Shown: positions 23,628-36,097, numbered from the stretch's first letter. The stretch: 64,000 nt of DNA from Ascaphus truei (GCA_036426205.1 CM071568.1:41009221-41073220); one strand, 5' to 3'. Translations and numbers: made by a program. Notes: generated by a model not told the origin, from the letters alone.

Positions 23628-26479
23628 TCTATTTTAGTAAACTTACTAGACAAGCACACACCGTTTGACTAATTCCTATCTATATGTGCTGATATTAACT
23701 CCAGAACAACCTTCTTAAACAGCCCTCCCTTCCTTTTTTAATTTTTTTTTTACATACAGTACATGCATTATAACAATTAGTAATAGCAAAGGGAGTAGTC
23801 TATGAATTTGAAATAGGTTATTTGCCAAAGAAGTCTACTGTATATCATCTCAGACATGGATGATGTTTTTGAAGCCAACAAAATAACCCAACAGAGACAG
23901 AAAAGTTGGTACAGTACATCCCATTATAATGTAGCATTCGCATTGTGTAATTCATCCTTTTACCCAAATTTGAGAGAGTTAATATATTGTGCTGAAGGTG
24001 TAATGTACCTTGATGCACTGGCACTAGATGTTCAAAATGCTACCCCTGTAATCAAATTTTTTTTTGTAAAATGTTTTTATTGGAAATTCTGCAGACTTGT
24101 ACATAAAGTATATTTTTAACATGCATAATGTTTCAGATTCTTATACAGGTATCTCTTCATGTTCCATAAAATATTTGTTCCTGTAAATCAATTTAACAGC
24201 AAAATTGCCTTTTATAGATACAGATTCTAAATATTATACTTTGAAATGCGTGGTTTTGCATGTTTACATTAGCATATCAAGTTACGAATTCCTCAGATTA
24301 ACCCAAATTTAAGTCATGTATGCATTTTCTCATTTTTTTTTTTATTTCTCTCTTTATTTTTTTATTTCTTCTCTGACTTTTTTTATTTTTTTATTTTTTT
24401 ATTCTTGAAAATGATTTGACAACATAGAAGCCGGAGCTGAGATTTGCAGTTGCAACGGATAGAGGGAAATGTTCACTAATGATGCAGCTTCTTTCAACTA
24501 TACTTAAGAAGGGCATTGAGATTGCAGTCCAGCTCCTCTTTCTTTTCTGATTGGGAAAATGTGTTACATCTACGGAAATGCCATTTGATGTAAATTATTA
24601 AAATTAAAAAAAAAAGAGAAAGTCCATGAAACATAGTTAACTATAGATATAGTCTGACAGTAAGAGGAATATTGTGAAGGAGCACAGGAAATCACAGAAT
24701 GACTGCGTGTTACCCTGACAGTGAATCAGTGTTATCTCTGCTATCAGATAATGCAGTTATCATTAATTTTCACATTTGCATTTCAATCTTTAGAAGGAAA
24801 TGACTCTTGCCGGATGAAGATAACGGCTCTGTACCACTATAATGAACCATCATTTCATCACAATCCTTTGTATCCGTATGAAAATGAGGCTGGGGAGGGG
24901 GGTCATGGAAACATTATAACAAAGTGTCAAAAATTACTACAGACTTCCAAGCCCTTTATAAAACAAGAGGCAGTCTAAATAAATCTTCTGTTGTGAAGTG
25001 GATATCAGATTAATAGAATAAAGCTTAGGTCTCTGTTGGAAAGAAAAACAGAGGAAATTCTTTGAGCTATAGTCCCTCGCTTACCGGGAGCACTTTTTAA
25101 GGATCAGGAAAACAGCAGGTTAACCGAATAAACCCTTTTCAGACCAGATGCACAGAAGGAAATTAATTTTCTGACATTAAAGAAATGGTATATTCCTGCT
25201 TCACTGCCAGAGAAGCATCCAGTACGTCACAATGCAAAGCAGCCACAGCACTATGCATCCGACCTCTCTTACAGAAATAGTTTCAAATGTTGACACTTTT
25301 TTCTCGTATAGATTAAGTGTGGTAGGGTTTAAAAAAAGCAGTCCGTCATTTTCACTGTGTTCACCCTTTTTATATTAACATTTGTGTAATATGTGATACT
25401 ATAGTTTGTTTCAGTATTTTCACAAATAAGGGTATACACACTGAAGTGTGATACTCATTAATGCTAATTACAGTACAAAAAAGACAGGGGGAATTGCAAT
25501 GAATAGCGGTTAACAATCAATAAGGGCTATCACAACTTGGGTGAATAAACCCACGTATTGAGATGCCATGTGCTTTGTTTAGTTAAATAGTTATCTGACG
25601 TATATGGATGGGGCGGTTACTTTGGAAAGTGAGTAAACATGCCGGAAAGCAGAGCAGTAGTTTTGAAACCTCTCATTGGGGAACTCCAGCCTTACCAGAT
25701 TTTAGGAATGATCATGAAATGATTCGGAAAGCACGTGGAGCGCTGCCCGCAGTAAATAGTAGAGATTTGGTGGTGAAATGTGCTTTAAATTTGGACCATA
25801 TCCCCCCCCCCCCCCCCACAAAGCAAATAATTACTATGTTAGTTTACCTGTTCTGAATTACAGTAAAAAAGTAAACCCATACTTAAAGACCTTTCTGGTG
25901 TTGAAGTGTATCCAGTTGTAGCAGATGGTATTACCACTGTGAGATAGCACACATGTTATATTATGCATTATTTTGTGTGCTACTGTATCTCCTTAACCGT
26001 TGTTTTCAATAGCACCACTGTTAAATAACGCAGTGCAATGTATTGTGCTAATGGGTGCTATAACGTCTGCTACATCTGTATGTTGCTGTAAAGTATCATG
26101 GTATTTATGCCACGTTCTAAGTGGGACATAACTGAACTAAACTAATGGCAGCGACATGTTCAGTAAAACATAAAACTAAATGCTCAGTGTTATATCTGGT
26201 AAAAACAAACAAACAAATGTGTGTGATGTAAACGTTTTAAAGATGGCGATGCTTTAGTTCCAGTCGAGGCATTGCAGGTTGCCGTGGAAATGTCACTTTG
26301 AATCGTTTGCAATGCATTGTTGGTCTCTGGCGCTGAAGAGGTGAATATTACAATTTCAAATGGTTTTACATCAATTTCATCACAGAAATGACACAATGGG
26401 TGAATATTTTCACTCGGTGCTCTACGTATTTATTTTTTTGTCAGGAATGTAAAAATATTACATGGGAAGCTCAAATAAA

Positions 26480-26840
26480 CAACCATTGTTAATTTGGATT
26501 TGCAGCGGATAGGCCGGTTCCTTTTGTCTGCGAATTTGAGCGGATCTATGTAAAAAAAGGGTGATTTGTGTTTTACGCATTTATTATTATTATTATTACC
26601 AGTACACTCCGCGGATTCCGCAACCCATGGACAGATTTGTAGAATCCAGTCCGAAGATTGAACAATCCGTTGGCGGATTCTTAAGAGTCCAAGCAACAGA
26701 TTGCCGAATCCACGGATTGGATGCTACCAATCCGTCCACGGGTTTTTTTCCAATGGTGGATTTTGATGAAACCGCCAAAATCCGTTTTTGGCTTTTACAT
26801 CGCATCAGCGAAAATCCGGAAAACAGATTTGGTTGGTTTC
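26480..26840. repeat. Cluster of CGGATT/AATCCG motifs
   Basis: At least eight copies of CGGATT or AATCCG, on both strands, plus near-matches, lie within about 360 bp, for example cgcggattccgc, caatccgttggcggattc and cacggattgg. Such arrays resemble subterminal transposase-binding repeats of DNA transposons, but no terminal repeat or target duplication was found. Confidence 0.5.
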
Positions 26841-27799
26841 GCCCACTTCTACTGAAGAGCTACTTGACCTTGCATACTGACTTAGTAATGCCTAGCAAAA
26901 AAAAATGTGGGGGCAAACCTGCCATTTGTGAGAAATGTTTTGTGGGAAAATGGCAAATTGGGGGGGGGAGGGATTCACAAACTTCACAGAAAAAGTTTAA
27001 CATCTACTCCAAAGCGTAGACAAGATAAGGGATCTCATCATGTATTGTATATCGGACAGATACCACCACAAAGGGGACTAAAAAGGGTTAAGAGCATAAA
27101 TAGATTTCAGGAACTTATTGAATGGTATTCCCATGATGCCAGGACATCTTAAATAATGATTTCCACTTGCATTAACCTTCAGAATGTTGACTGATTTTCT
27201 TCTGTTTTCGCTTGTGAGACTGAATTGTACAAGCTGACAGCATTTACAATAAGATTGTTTACTAAGAAATGTTGGTGAGGAGTGTGTTATTACATAAACA
27301 TTGGTAGCTAAAAACACCAGGCAAGGAATGTTACATGTATACTCTATAATAATTCCTATTATAATTTGTTTTTAAATTGGCAACATATTCTGTGATGCAG
27401 TACAATGGAAAACACTGACAACAAGATGACATCATTTCATATACGGGTATAGGTTGTAACAAGCTTATAATCTATTTATATAACACACCTTGTTATTTAT
27501 TTTGTAAATTGTTCTCCGTGTAAACCCCTAGAATAGCTTTGGAGAGATGTAATATTACCAGCAGTCACATTTAAAGCTTCATCGTCAAGTGCAAGTACAG
27601 ACGCAGCTACGAGTATTCTAAGGCTCGTTTTATAGTGGCGGGCACGCGCTGCGCTGTGCAGTGTGCGCGCGGAATTTTAGTTGGCTGACGTTAGTCAGCC
27701 TTTCTATAGAAGGGTTGCGCGCGCACGGCAGGGAGAGGGGAGGCGACAGACAGCGGCGAAGATGAGGAAACTCATCTTTTCGCACCGCTGCCTGCGCTC

Positions 27800-27890
27800 A
27801 AATGTATGTATTGGTGTGTATGTGTGTATGTATGTATGTGTGTATGCGTGTTTGTATGGATGTGTGTGTGTGTGTGGGGGGGGGGGGTAA
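27800..27890. repeat. (GTAT)n/(GT)n/(G)n simple repeat
   Basis: Mixed GTGTAT and GT repeats ending in an 11-base G run at about 27877-27887. Confidence 0.9.
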
Positions 27891-27949
27891 ATAAATGCAC
27901 ACACATAAAAAAAAATTATTAAACTTTTTTTTTAATTTAAAAAAAATCT

Positions 27950-28035
27950 TCCTTACACTCCCCTTACACTTACACTTACACTTACACTCACACAACATAT
28001 ACACACATATACATACACATACACACATATATACA
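27950..28035. repeat. (CTTACA)n then (CATATACA)n simple repeat
   Basis: Several copies of ttacac(t) are followed by CA/TA-rich repeats. Confidence 0.85.
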
Positions 28036-28122
28036 TTACCTGCAGCTCCCGGCAGTATATACAGGAAAAGCATGCGGCACGTGCACGCGTGTTTGCATAG
28101 GAATGCACGGCCGCATCCTGTA

Positions 28123-28803
28123 TATAACAGCCCTAACACTGCTTTGAAAAATCTGGGGCATTCTCCCAGTAATGCTGCAACATTTCTCTGACATTTCTGC
28201 AGAAAGACTAATGGCCCATCGGATTAACACAGCAGGGAACCCAGGTCAGTTTTAATGGGACTGCCAGGACCACCGCTGTGTTAATCCGATGGGCCATTAG
28301 TCTGTTTGCAGAAATGTCACAGAAATGTTGCAGCATTAGGCCTCGGACATGGTGAAAAAGACCGTGCTGAGGCGCGCTGAGCCGCGCTGAGGGGAAACAT
28401 TATCTATATCAGCGCGGCTTTAGACGGCGCTTCCGCAGGCGTGCGGGGGCGTGTGGAAATGCAGGAGGCAGGCAAGTTGAAATTTTGCCGCTGAGGGAAG
28501 CGCAGGGCCGGTCACGTGATTGGCAGAAGCCAATGGCAGTCCGTGACGTCGGAGCTGTGACGTGGCGCCCTAGCCCCGCCTCCCGGCCCGCCTCCAGGCC
28601 CGCCTCCCGCCCGGCTCCCACCCGGCACACAAGCGCGCTTGCTGACGCTCATGCAGGGACACGAAAAATCTCCTGCTTGAGCAGGAGAGCATGAGCATCA
28701 GCGCTGCCCAGCACTCTTCATATCACCATGTCCCAGGCCTTACTGGGAGATTGTCCCAGATTTTCCAAGGCAAGTGTTAGAATACTCGTGGCTGCACCTG
28801 TAC
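28123..28803. mobile_element. Palindromic MITE of the 10 kb family, carrying a nested Harbinger MITE
   Basis: The inner arms GGCCCATCGGATTAACACAG and its complement face each other, as in 9979-10278. The right end reads GAATACTCGTGGCTGCACCTGTA. The right arm is interrupted at 28339-28739 by a second element. The left end has diverged. Confidence 0.7.
28339..28739. mobile_element. PIF/Harbinger-type MITE, CpG-rich, TTA target
   Basis: The inverted ends are GGCCTCGGACATGG and CCATGTCCCAGGCC. A 3-bp duplication TTA flanks it (28336-28338 and 28740-28742), the size and sequence typical of PIF/Harbinger. Removing it restores GCAGCATTACTGGGAG, which is intact at 46091-46106. The interior carries CACGTG, CCAAT, TGACGTC and GCCCCGCCTCC motifs. 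Confidence 0.85.
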
Positions 28804-29028
28804 CTGGTTTAGGAATTCATCCTGAGCAAAAAGCCAAGAAAGACTAAATAAAGCAGCCTGTATCACATTAATTGCAATTGAAACATAAGTCAAAGGGTAA
28901 TACCAAATATATATCGCACATATCACTGGATGATGCATTACCCTTTAAACTAAACTTAGCTTAGTTTAATTTAATTTAACCATTTCTGACCAACCATACT
29001 CAAAATTAATTACTTTTTATTATTTATA

Positions 29029-29756
29029 TGTAACCCCCTGTTTATGGTAAGCAACACATGCACACTGCCCCCTAGCAGGTTCCTCTCCAATTGACATGCG
29101 ACTATGATGAACCAATAGAAAGACTGGTGAAGAAGTAGGGACTTGGAGGGAGAGGAGTTGTTAAAAAGGGGAATCTGTGCTGGCCTGAAGGAGTCAAGCT
29201 TGAGCGAGAGCAACCTGTGTAAGGACACCTTCGCGCATCTCGTGTGGGCGAGATTGCAGTTGTTGAGAAGACGGAAAGCAGCAAAAAGAGCCGGATAGCC
29301 CAGCAGCTGAGATCAGAGGGCCCTACAGAGGATAGCTTAGCTGACGGAGGGGATCTCCCAACGGTCAAAGGAAACAGTGGTACAAGAATAAACCTTTGCG
29401 AAGTACAGGCCTGCTACACCCAGTTACAAATACAAGCCTGGTGTAACGGTACCTCAAATATAGCCCTGAATACCCAGGATTGGGAGGCCTCTTGGATTGA
29501 CACACCCACCTGCACAGCTCTTATGTGAACTGTAATGAGAACGTATTGTGATTAGTATGCAGTGATCCTGTTTCTAATGATCACAAGGTTCCTGGTAACC
29601 ATTTAAAATATCTCTATATAAAATCAGTTATATAACAAAGTATTGTACTCTTGTTTGCTCCACACACGTATGGTATTTATCATAGGCATAAGGACTCAGT
29701 CCCCCACCTCAGCACCAAGCATATAGCCTCAGGTACAGGAATATAGAGGGGTTACA
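29029..29756 (+). mobile_element. Solo LTR, family C, TATA target duplication
   Basis: It begins TGTAACCCCCTG and ends AGAGGGGTTACA (TG...CA with extended inverted ends). It is flanked by TATA at 29025-29028 and 29757-29760. An AATAAA lies at about 29387, so transcription reads on the plus strand. No internal coding region is present. The following 29780-30120 is C-rich, unclassified sequence that may be retroelement-derived. Confidence 0.8.
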
Positions 29757-31107
29757 TATATAAAATGTACACATATACCACATTAACAGCAGCTGGGGGG
29801 GAGAAGTCTTGATCCAGTCTTCTTCGAAAGTAACTTAGATCCCCTTGCCTCTGCCCTTTATTTATACCCCCAAATGACTCCTCCCTGCCTACCCGCTCCC
29901 TAGTCAATGATTGCCCTTCCCATTAGCCCAGTAAGATACCTCCAACCAATCCCGTAACACCTGCTTTATCCCTACCTGGTAACTTCCCACACCTTTTCCC
30001 GCCCGAATTCCCTAACTACCCAATAGATAATCACCATTTAAACCATCTTACCAAGGTGAAACAGGGGTCATAACCAGTCCCATGTTGCCCGTTGGCTAAT
30101 TGACTCTGGGGCTTTTGTTACAATATAGGGGAATATGTATCAACTCAGTCAGCTCCATTTTCTGCTTGTGTTTGCATAAAATGTTAGAGTTTTTTTTTAC
30201 ATTTGATGACAAAGAGGAGTGGGTAGCCGGATGAAAATTGTTGATTAGACATGTTTACGCCACCTCAGACCTGGCAGATTTCTTTGATACAAGATACAAT
30301 ACAAGATACAAAAGGGATGCTCATGGACACAGCGTTTTATACATCCCATTATAATCTGTGAGTTATGTAACTCCTCCTATTGCCACTCCCCAAATCTAAT
30401 GGTGACACAAATGGCACAAAACTTGGATCAAAGACATTGATACATTGACGCAGAGACGCAAGAAGAAAATAATGCAATTTGCATACATTTCGCTTCCACA
30501 TTTGCCTTGATACATCATTTCAATGTATTAAAACAGCAGTCCAAGCTGACATTTTTTTTTTAACATTTAACTTTTTTCCCTTTAATATGTGCATCAGTAC
30601 AATCTACACACTGACAACTGATTAGCCAGGTTGCCGATCGATCCGTTCTCCTGTGATCGATCTGTGAAGATTCGGCTTGGGTGTTCACTAAATGGCTGTC
30701 AGTGCCGCAGAAGAGGACCAAAGATGCCAACTTCTGTGGGGAAGATCATGTGACCAGGAAGTCACTAGATGCAATTGTTGCACTGCTAGAGAGACCGCAG
30801 CGCTCAAAGGTGTGTGCCACAACCTGTTTCAGGAGAGGAAGCGGATGTGATCGTAAATGGTTGCTATAGAAACAGAAATGCTTGTTACATTATAATACAT
30901 TCAAATGTAATTCAGAGTTTAAAAAAAAAATATGCTTCAATTATTTTCTCATAGTACAGAACTGATTTATTTAAAAAAAAACACACATGTAGGATATTGC
31001 TTGGTCTGCAGCTTTAGGTATTCATACTGTTCCGAAAGGGAAAACTGTGCTGCACTGAAGGTTAGAAGGGCCTTTCTCTGCCATGTCCAAAGGTCTATAC
31101 TATATGG

Positions 31108-31323
31108 CAGGGGCTCTCAACTCCAGTCCTCATGACCTCCCAACAGATCAGGTTTTCAGGATATCCCTGGCTTCAGCACCGGGGGCTCAATCAGTCCCTG
31201 CTTCAGCACAGGGGGCTCGGTATTTGTCTGAGCCACTGATTGAGCCACTTGTGCTGAAGCAGGAATATCCTTAAAACCTGACCCGTTGGGGATCTTAAGG
31301 ACTGGAGGAGTTGAGAACCCCTA
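31108..31323. mobile_element. Palindromic hAT MITE (family hAT-A), copy 1
   Basis: Arms: CAGGGGCTCTCAACTCCAG and its complement ending GAGTTGAGAACCCCTA. An exact 8-bp duplication CTATATGG flanks it (31100-31107 and 31324-31331). The inner arms contain CAGGTTTTCAGGATATCCC-type sequence and its complement. Other copies: 32300-32523, 36098-36278, 44845-45007, 52870-53283. Confidence 0.85.
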
Positions 31324-31866
31324 CTATATGGTTTATCATATTGCCATATAAATCATCAGTGCTGATTGCTGACCATCTCTAAGCATGATAAACATCGTGT
31401 ATGTAACGTCATCTTTTTTTAAGCAGATGCAATTAAATAACTCACATTTCCCATAAAAGTAAATTAGTATAGAGTTGTCCTAATAATATCCACAACAGAT
31501 GGTATAGGAGGACATAAACTAACTAGACATTTATTTCAGTTTTTCGTCAGCTATTTTGTTACTATAAAACACCACATTTTAAGTGTTTTTTTGTGTGCAA
31601 AATCAATTACCATCTATTCATGAATATAAGATATACTTGTTGTCTGTTAATTAGAATAACGGTGTGTCTGTTGTTTAAAATTATTTATAAACTCATCAGA
31701 AAAGCCTAAGCACAACCATGGCTAATAGTTATTTGCAGAAAAAAATACAAAGTACATTTTTAAATTAGCAGCTATTGAGTGCCCGTGGAGATTAAATAAT
31801 TGTGTACATAATTATTTTTCTTCTGTATAGGATTACATGCATGTTTTAAAAAACTATGTTCTAAAG

Positions 31867-32161
31867 CAAGGGTGGGCAAACTTCTTGTTTTGCGCCCTCC
31901 TGCCAGCTATCCCCCCTGCTTGCGCCCACCTTACCTGCTCTGAAGCGTCAAATGAAGCCACAGGGTCATGTGACATCATGTAACCCCGCTGCGTCATTTG
32001 ACGCAATGGAGACGCGTCGTCAAAGCCAACGGTAATTGACGTTGCAGAGGCCGCGTGCGGTGCCCGACATTTAATTTAAAAGCCTTGGGGAAGAGCACAG
32101 GGTCTCTGAAACCGCCGCAACCCCCCAAAAAATCTCGTGCACCCAATTTAACACACCCCTG
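31867..32161. mobile_element. hAT-type MITE, family hAT-B
   Basis: It starts CAAGGGTGGGCAAACTTC and ends ACACACCCCTG. The interior has the family pattern gtcaaatgaagcc, gggtcatgtgacatcatg and cgtcatttgacgc. The flanks TTCTAAAG and TTCTACAT match in the first five bases, a decayed 8-bp duplication. Confidence 0.7.
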
Positions 32162-32299
32162 TTCTACATTATTGTACCCATTCAATTTCTATTGTTACAA
32201 TACAACAACTACAGTAACGGACCCTCCAACATTTTACACAATAAAAATGGTATTAATGCTGGATGGAGGTTCTTCCACGCAATTCCTACAGTACATAAA

Positions 32300-32523
32300 T
32301 CCCCTACTCAACTCCAGTCCTCAAGCCCCCTCCCCAACCCCCCAAACCCCACCATCCCCAACAGGTCAGGTTTTCAGAATATCCCAGCTTCAGCACAGGT
32401 GTTTCAATCTGTGCTGAAGCTGGGACTGATTGAGCCACCTGTGCTTATGCTGGGATATCTTGATAACCTGACCTATTGGGTGGGTGGGGGGGGGGGCTTG
32501 AGGACTGGAGTTGAGCACCCCTG
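32300..32523. mobile_element. Palindromic hAT MITE (family hAT-A), copy 2
   Basis: Arms CTCAACTCCAGTCCTCAAG and CTTGAGGACTGGAGTTGAGC are complementary, with inner CAGGTCAGGTTTTCAGAATA and its complement. The left end is eroded. Confidence 0.75.
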
Positions 32524-32531
32524 CCCTATCC

Positions 32532-33019
32532 CAGAGGTGTGCAAACTGGGGGGTGGTCAACATTTTCTGTGGGGGAGGTGCGGCACTTACAGAGGCCCCG
32601 CGCTCTTTCCCTAGGGTGACCATAATTGTCCTGACAAAAACCAGGACAAATTTCACTCACGCGCAGTCGGCGCTCGCCGACCGCTCATGCACGATTGTCA
32701 TTTGCCGATAGAAAACCGGTACAGCACCCCAAAAAGGCGGGACTGAGGCCTATAAACGAGACTGTCCCGGCTAACCGGGACATCTAGTCACCCTATCTTT
32801 CCCACAACATTTAGATAAAATGCCAGGGGAGCGGGCGAGGCCTCTGTTTGTCTCTTACCTTGTCAAATGACTCCATGGGGTCAAATGGCAACGCAACGTC
32901 ACATGACGTCGTGACATCTAATGATGCTGACGATGCTATAGAAAAGGTAAGAGGAGGGCGGGGGCGAGCAGGGGGGAAAGCAGGCATGGGGCGCAAACAA
33001 AAAAGTTTGCGCACCCCTG
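32532..33019. mobile_element. hAT-B MITE carrying a nested hAT MITE
   Basis: It starts CAGAGGTGTGCAAACTGGGG and ends AGTTTGCGCACCCCTG. Flanking octamers CCCTATCC (32524-32531) and CCCTAACC (33020-33027) differ at one base. The interior carries CACATGACGTCGTGACATC. A smaller element is inserted at 32612-32795. Confidence 0.85.
32612..32795. mobile_element. Nested 184-bp hAT MITE with TAGGGTGAC ends
   Basis: The ends are TAGGGTGACCATAATTGTCC and GGGACATCTAGTCACCCTA. An exact 8-bp duplication TCTTTCCC flanks it (32604-32611 and 32796-32803). Confidence 0.9.
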
Positions 33020-34071
33020 CCCTAACCTATGCAACATATTAAACAAACAATGTTTAATAGATATTGCTAGTTTTACAGCACCCAAAGACATTTAGTGTAC
33101 CTGCTAAATAAGTAGAATTGTACAGTATGCTAATTAGACTATTTTGTGGCATCCTTTTTAACTCTGTTAATTTACTGATGCCAGGGTATTACGATTTAAT
33201 GCAAAGATCTTCGCAAGGTATTGGGGAGAGGACAAAGGGTTCTCGCCCATATCTTCCCCCATTCTGGAGAAAAACATATTACTTAAGAAACAGGCTTTTG
33301 TCATCTTTCAAGATGGCCGTCAGGCAGCTTCCTGTCTGTGTGATCAGGAACACTGATCTTATAAAATGAAATGCCAACCAGCAGTTCCCTGTCATTGGCC
33401 AATTCAGTTTGCCAAAAGTGTTAGTACGTTAGAGGTCAACGCCTCCTAAACCATGCGTTCTTGATGGTTGAACAGCAGTGACTTTGCGCCATGTACCCGG
33501 GGTCCATTTAAATTAAATAAATAGAAGATAAAAAAAGAATTCATAGAGCACAGCGTTGAGATGCTACATTGAGCATCTTCCAAACCTCTCTGCAAACAGA
33601 TCTACTGTACATCAAATAATAAAGAGAAATATTAACACATTTATTGTCATTTAGAGGCTATGAAGCTTGATGTGTATCAACACTCACTTTACAGTGACCT
33701 AATATTTCAATGTAAGATTTTGTTTCAGCAATATTTAAACAGTCCTTACCAGACAGTATTATATCAGGGCTATGAGTCATAGTTAAGGGTCTCCCATCTG
33801 TTCCTGTGTCGACCATTCTTTTCAAGGTCTTTATAACCGTTAATGCGTAAATAGAATCTGAATAAAACCTGTTAGTTTTTTAATGAGACTTAGAGGATTT
33901 GTTTCCCCAGATTTCCAAATTTCAAGTTGTTCACAAAATGGCGTTTTTTTTTCTTTTCTTTCTTCTAGCACAATAATGGTTGCCCTAAACGCCCTACTTT
34001 ACACCTCTGGAATTTGTCCCAGGACATATTTAATGTAGAGAATTACTATATACTTTTGAAAAAGTACACAT

Positions 34072-34134
34072 CATGGGTGCGCAAACTGGGGAGTTTTTAG
34101 GGGGGGGTGCGGCGGTTACAGAGGCCCCGTGCTT
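34072..34134. mobile_element. Truncated hAT-B fragment
   Basis: Left-end sequence catgggtgcgcaaactgggg and ttacagaggccccgtgctt; the rest of the element is missing where the adjacent palindrome begins. Confidence 0.6.
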
Positions 34135-34136
34135 AT

Positions 34137-34600
34137 ATATATCAAATGGATAATAACTGTATGCTCATTTGCATGTCTTAGGCAGGTCTGCAACCCTGCC
34201 TTTTCATCATTATCACCCAGCACACAGCACTTCCACTGCAGCAAGGGATTCTGAGAAATGACATGCAAATCAGCACACAGTGCCACTTTTTGCTTCAAAA
34301 CCATTTTAAACATGGTTCCCTTAAAGCTGTGACCATGCAGCAAGTTTACACCTATAGGGAATCATGTTTAAAATGGGTTTGAAGCACAAAGTGGCACTGT
34401 GTGTTCATTTGCATGTCATTTCCCAGAATCCCTTGCTGCAGTGGAAGTGCTGTGTGCTGGGTGATAATGGTGAAGGGCGGGGTTGCAGACCTGCCCAAGA
34501 CTTGCAAATGAGCATACTGTACAGTAATATTTCCATTTGCTATATGCTTTGCTGTGGAGGGTTTTTGCCACTTTTTTTACTCACCATAACTTAACTACTG
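34137..34600. mobile_element. Head-to-head pair of hammerhead-family retroelement bodies
   Basis: 34137-34335 matches the 5790-6000 body on the minus strand. 34353-34600 is the same body on the plus strand. Together they form an inverted repeat with arms of about 195 bp and only about 17 bp between them. The tails face outward. The plus copy continues past the body into GTGGAGGGTTTTTGCC and ACTCACCATAACTTAAC, sequence that lies upstream of the ribozyme at 6 kb. No ribozyme core survives at the junction. Confidence 0.75.
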
Positions 34601-34601
34601 T

Positions 34602-34651
<50 letters not shown>
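34601..34651. repeat. (CA)n microsatellite
   Basis: About 50 bp of CA repeat at the tail of the plus-strand element copy. Confidence 0.95.
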
Positions 34652-34653
<2 letters not shown>

Positions 34654-34666
34654 TTAAATTATTACC

Positions 34667-35154
34667 TTTAGATATAAATATACTGTACCTGTAAATACCT
34701 CGGTAGCATAACATTTAAACTATAAAGACAAAATATAGGCATTATTCATTTATTTGTGTGTGCTTTAGAGTATAAATGCAAATAACTGAGGAATACATAT
34801 ATAATAATGGCAGAGCAGATGCATTCACACTCGGCACTGAGCCCCTGCAGCCGCAATGAGAGCGGCTTTAGCAGGGATTCGCGCACGCTTCCGCATGCCT
34901 GCAGAACCGTGTGTCTCAACAAGTTTTCAGATTTGGCGCTCGCCGGAGCGCAAGGCCGGTCACGTGTATATATATATATATATACACACACATCAAGACC
35001 TCTACATCTGCTCTGCCAATATTATATCTGTATTCCCCAGTTATTTGCATTTATACTCTAAAGCACACACAAATAAATTAATAATGCCTATATTTTGTCT
35101 TTATATTTGGAATTTTATGCTACTGAGGTATCTACTGGTATATTTATATCTAAA
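34667..35154. repeat. Long inverted repeat, about 150-bp arms, CpG-rich spacer
   Basis: 34667-34821 and 35005-35154 are near-complementary along their length, for example ggcagagcagatg/catctgctctgcc and ttagagtataaatgcaaata with its complement. The spacer of about 180 bp is GC-rich with ggccggtcacgtg, as in the Harbinger MITE at 28.5 kb, and ends in (TA)n. It could be a foldback transposon or an element broken into two arms. Confidence 0.75.
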
Positions 35155-35256
35155 CATAATAATTTCATCTCATCTTCCATTTACCTATAATTTGTTTTTG
35201 AAAAGCATATCAATATTTAATGTGTCCTGATTGAGGTCTGTTCTTTTTATGGCTAA

Positions 35257-35665
35257 TGTAAGGGATGTGTGCAGAGCTATGCAATGGAGACCGTTTTTAA
35301 GGTGAAATTAATATAAGGCTTTATTGCCTGTTCCTTTAAACAATACAGCAAAAGCACCTTACCCACTTATCACCCCAAAGTCTCACCCTAAAGTGGCCCT
35401 TCAAGTCACTGGTGTCCGGGTAGGTATCTGCTTGAGGGTCCAGCCATAGAGGTCTGGTCCCCTTTTGTCTTGCTCTCATAACACAGCCCTCCTTTTCCTT
35501 ATGTCTGCTCCATTGTAAGCTAAGGAATCTCTCTCCTGTTTCTCACATCAGGATTTTTCTAAAAGTCCTAATCAGCCAGGTGGAGTCTGGTTGATTGCCT
35601 GTGTGCAATTAACCAGCACACTGCTGGATTTAGAGGCAGTTTCTCTCAAAACAGTCCCTGTTACA
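35257..35665 (-). mobile_element. LTR-like element, 409 bp
   Basis: It begins TGTAAGGGATG and ends GTCCCTGTTACA (TG...CA). The minus strand carries AATAAAGCC near 35322, about 65 bp from its 3' end. No convincing target duplication was found, so the boundaries are tentative. Confidence 0.55.
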
Positions 35666-36097
35666 GGCCAGTTATATTATGTATATTGTACAATTTTTCC
35701 ATCGGCTTTGGCAAATACAAGATGACATCTCTTCAAATATAGGATACAAATATAAGATAACACGAAAGGAATCTTCTGTTTATCTCTCCTTTCTGCACCA
35801 ACATATTCCTATAGAATGTGATCCTGCATAATAACACTCATTGTTCTTTGTTTTACAAGACAAGTGGAGATCATAGAATCATTCATGTTTACTAGAAAAC
35901 ATTGAAACAAATCATATATGACTTGGAGAAACGGAATTCCTTGTTTCAACATTTACAGGTATTCTGTGTGATAAAAGAAATAAAACACAGGCATTTAAAT
36001 ATCCAAAGCAAAGGGGAAAATATACTGTCAGTGCATACTACCATGGCTTTTGTGAAAGTGAATAATGCTATAAAAATAGACATTAATACCTTAGATC

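Noticed and set aside
24721..24978. 85-codon open frame with an upstream TTTAG that could be an exon
   Set aside because: No match to ZFPM2 or any family I recognise, no donor in frame that fits, and the frame simply runs to a stop.
26561..27019. 152-residue plus-strand frame
   Set aside because: It spans the CGGATT motif array. The residues reflect repeated motifs, and no known domain is visible.
28480..28640. CpG island marking a gene promoter
   Set aside because: The CpG-rich block lies wholly inside a Harbinger MITE with defined ends and a TTA duplication. Promoter-like motifs are reported as a property of the element instead.
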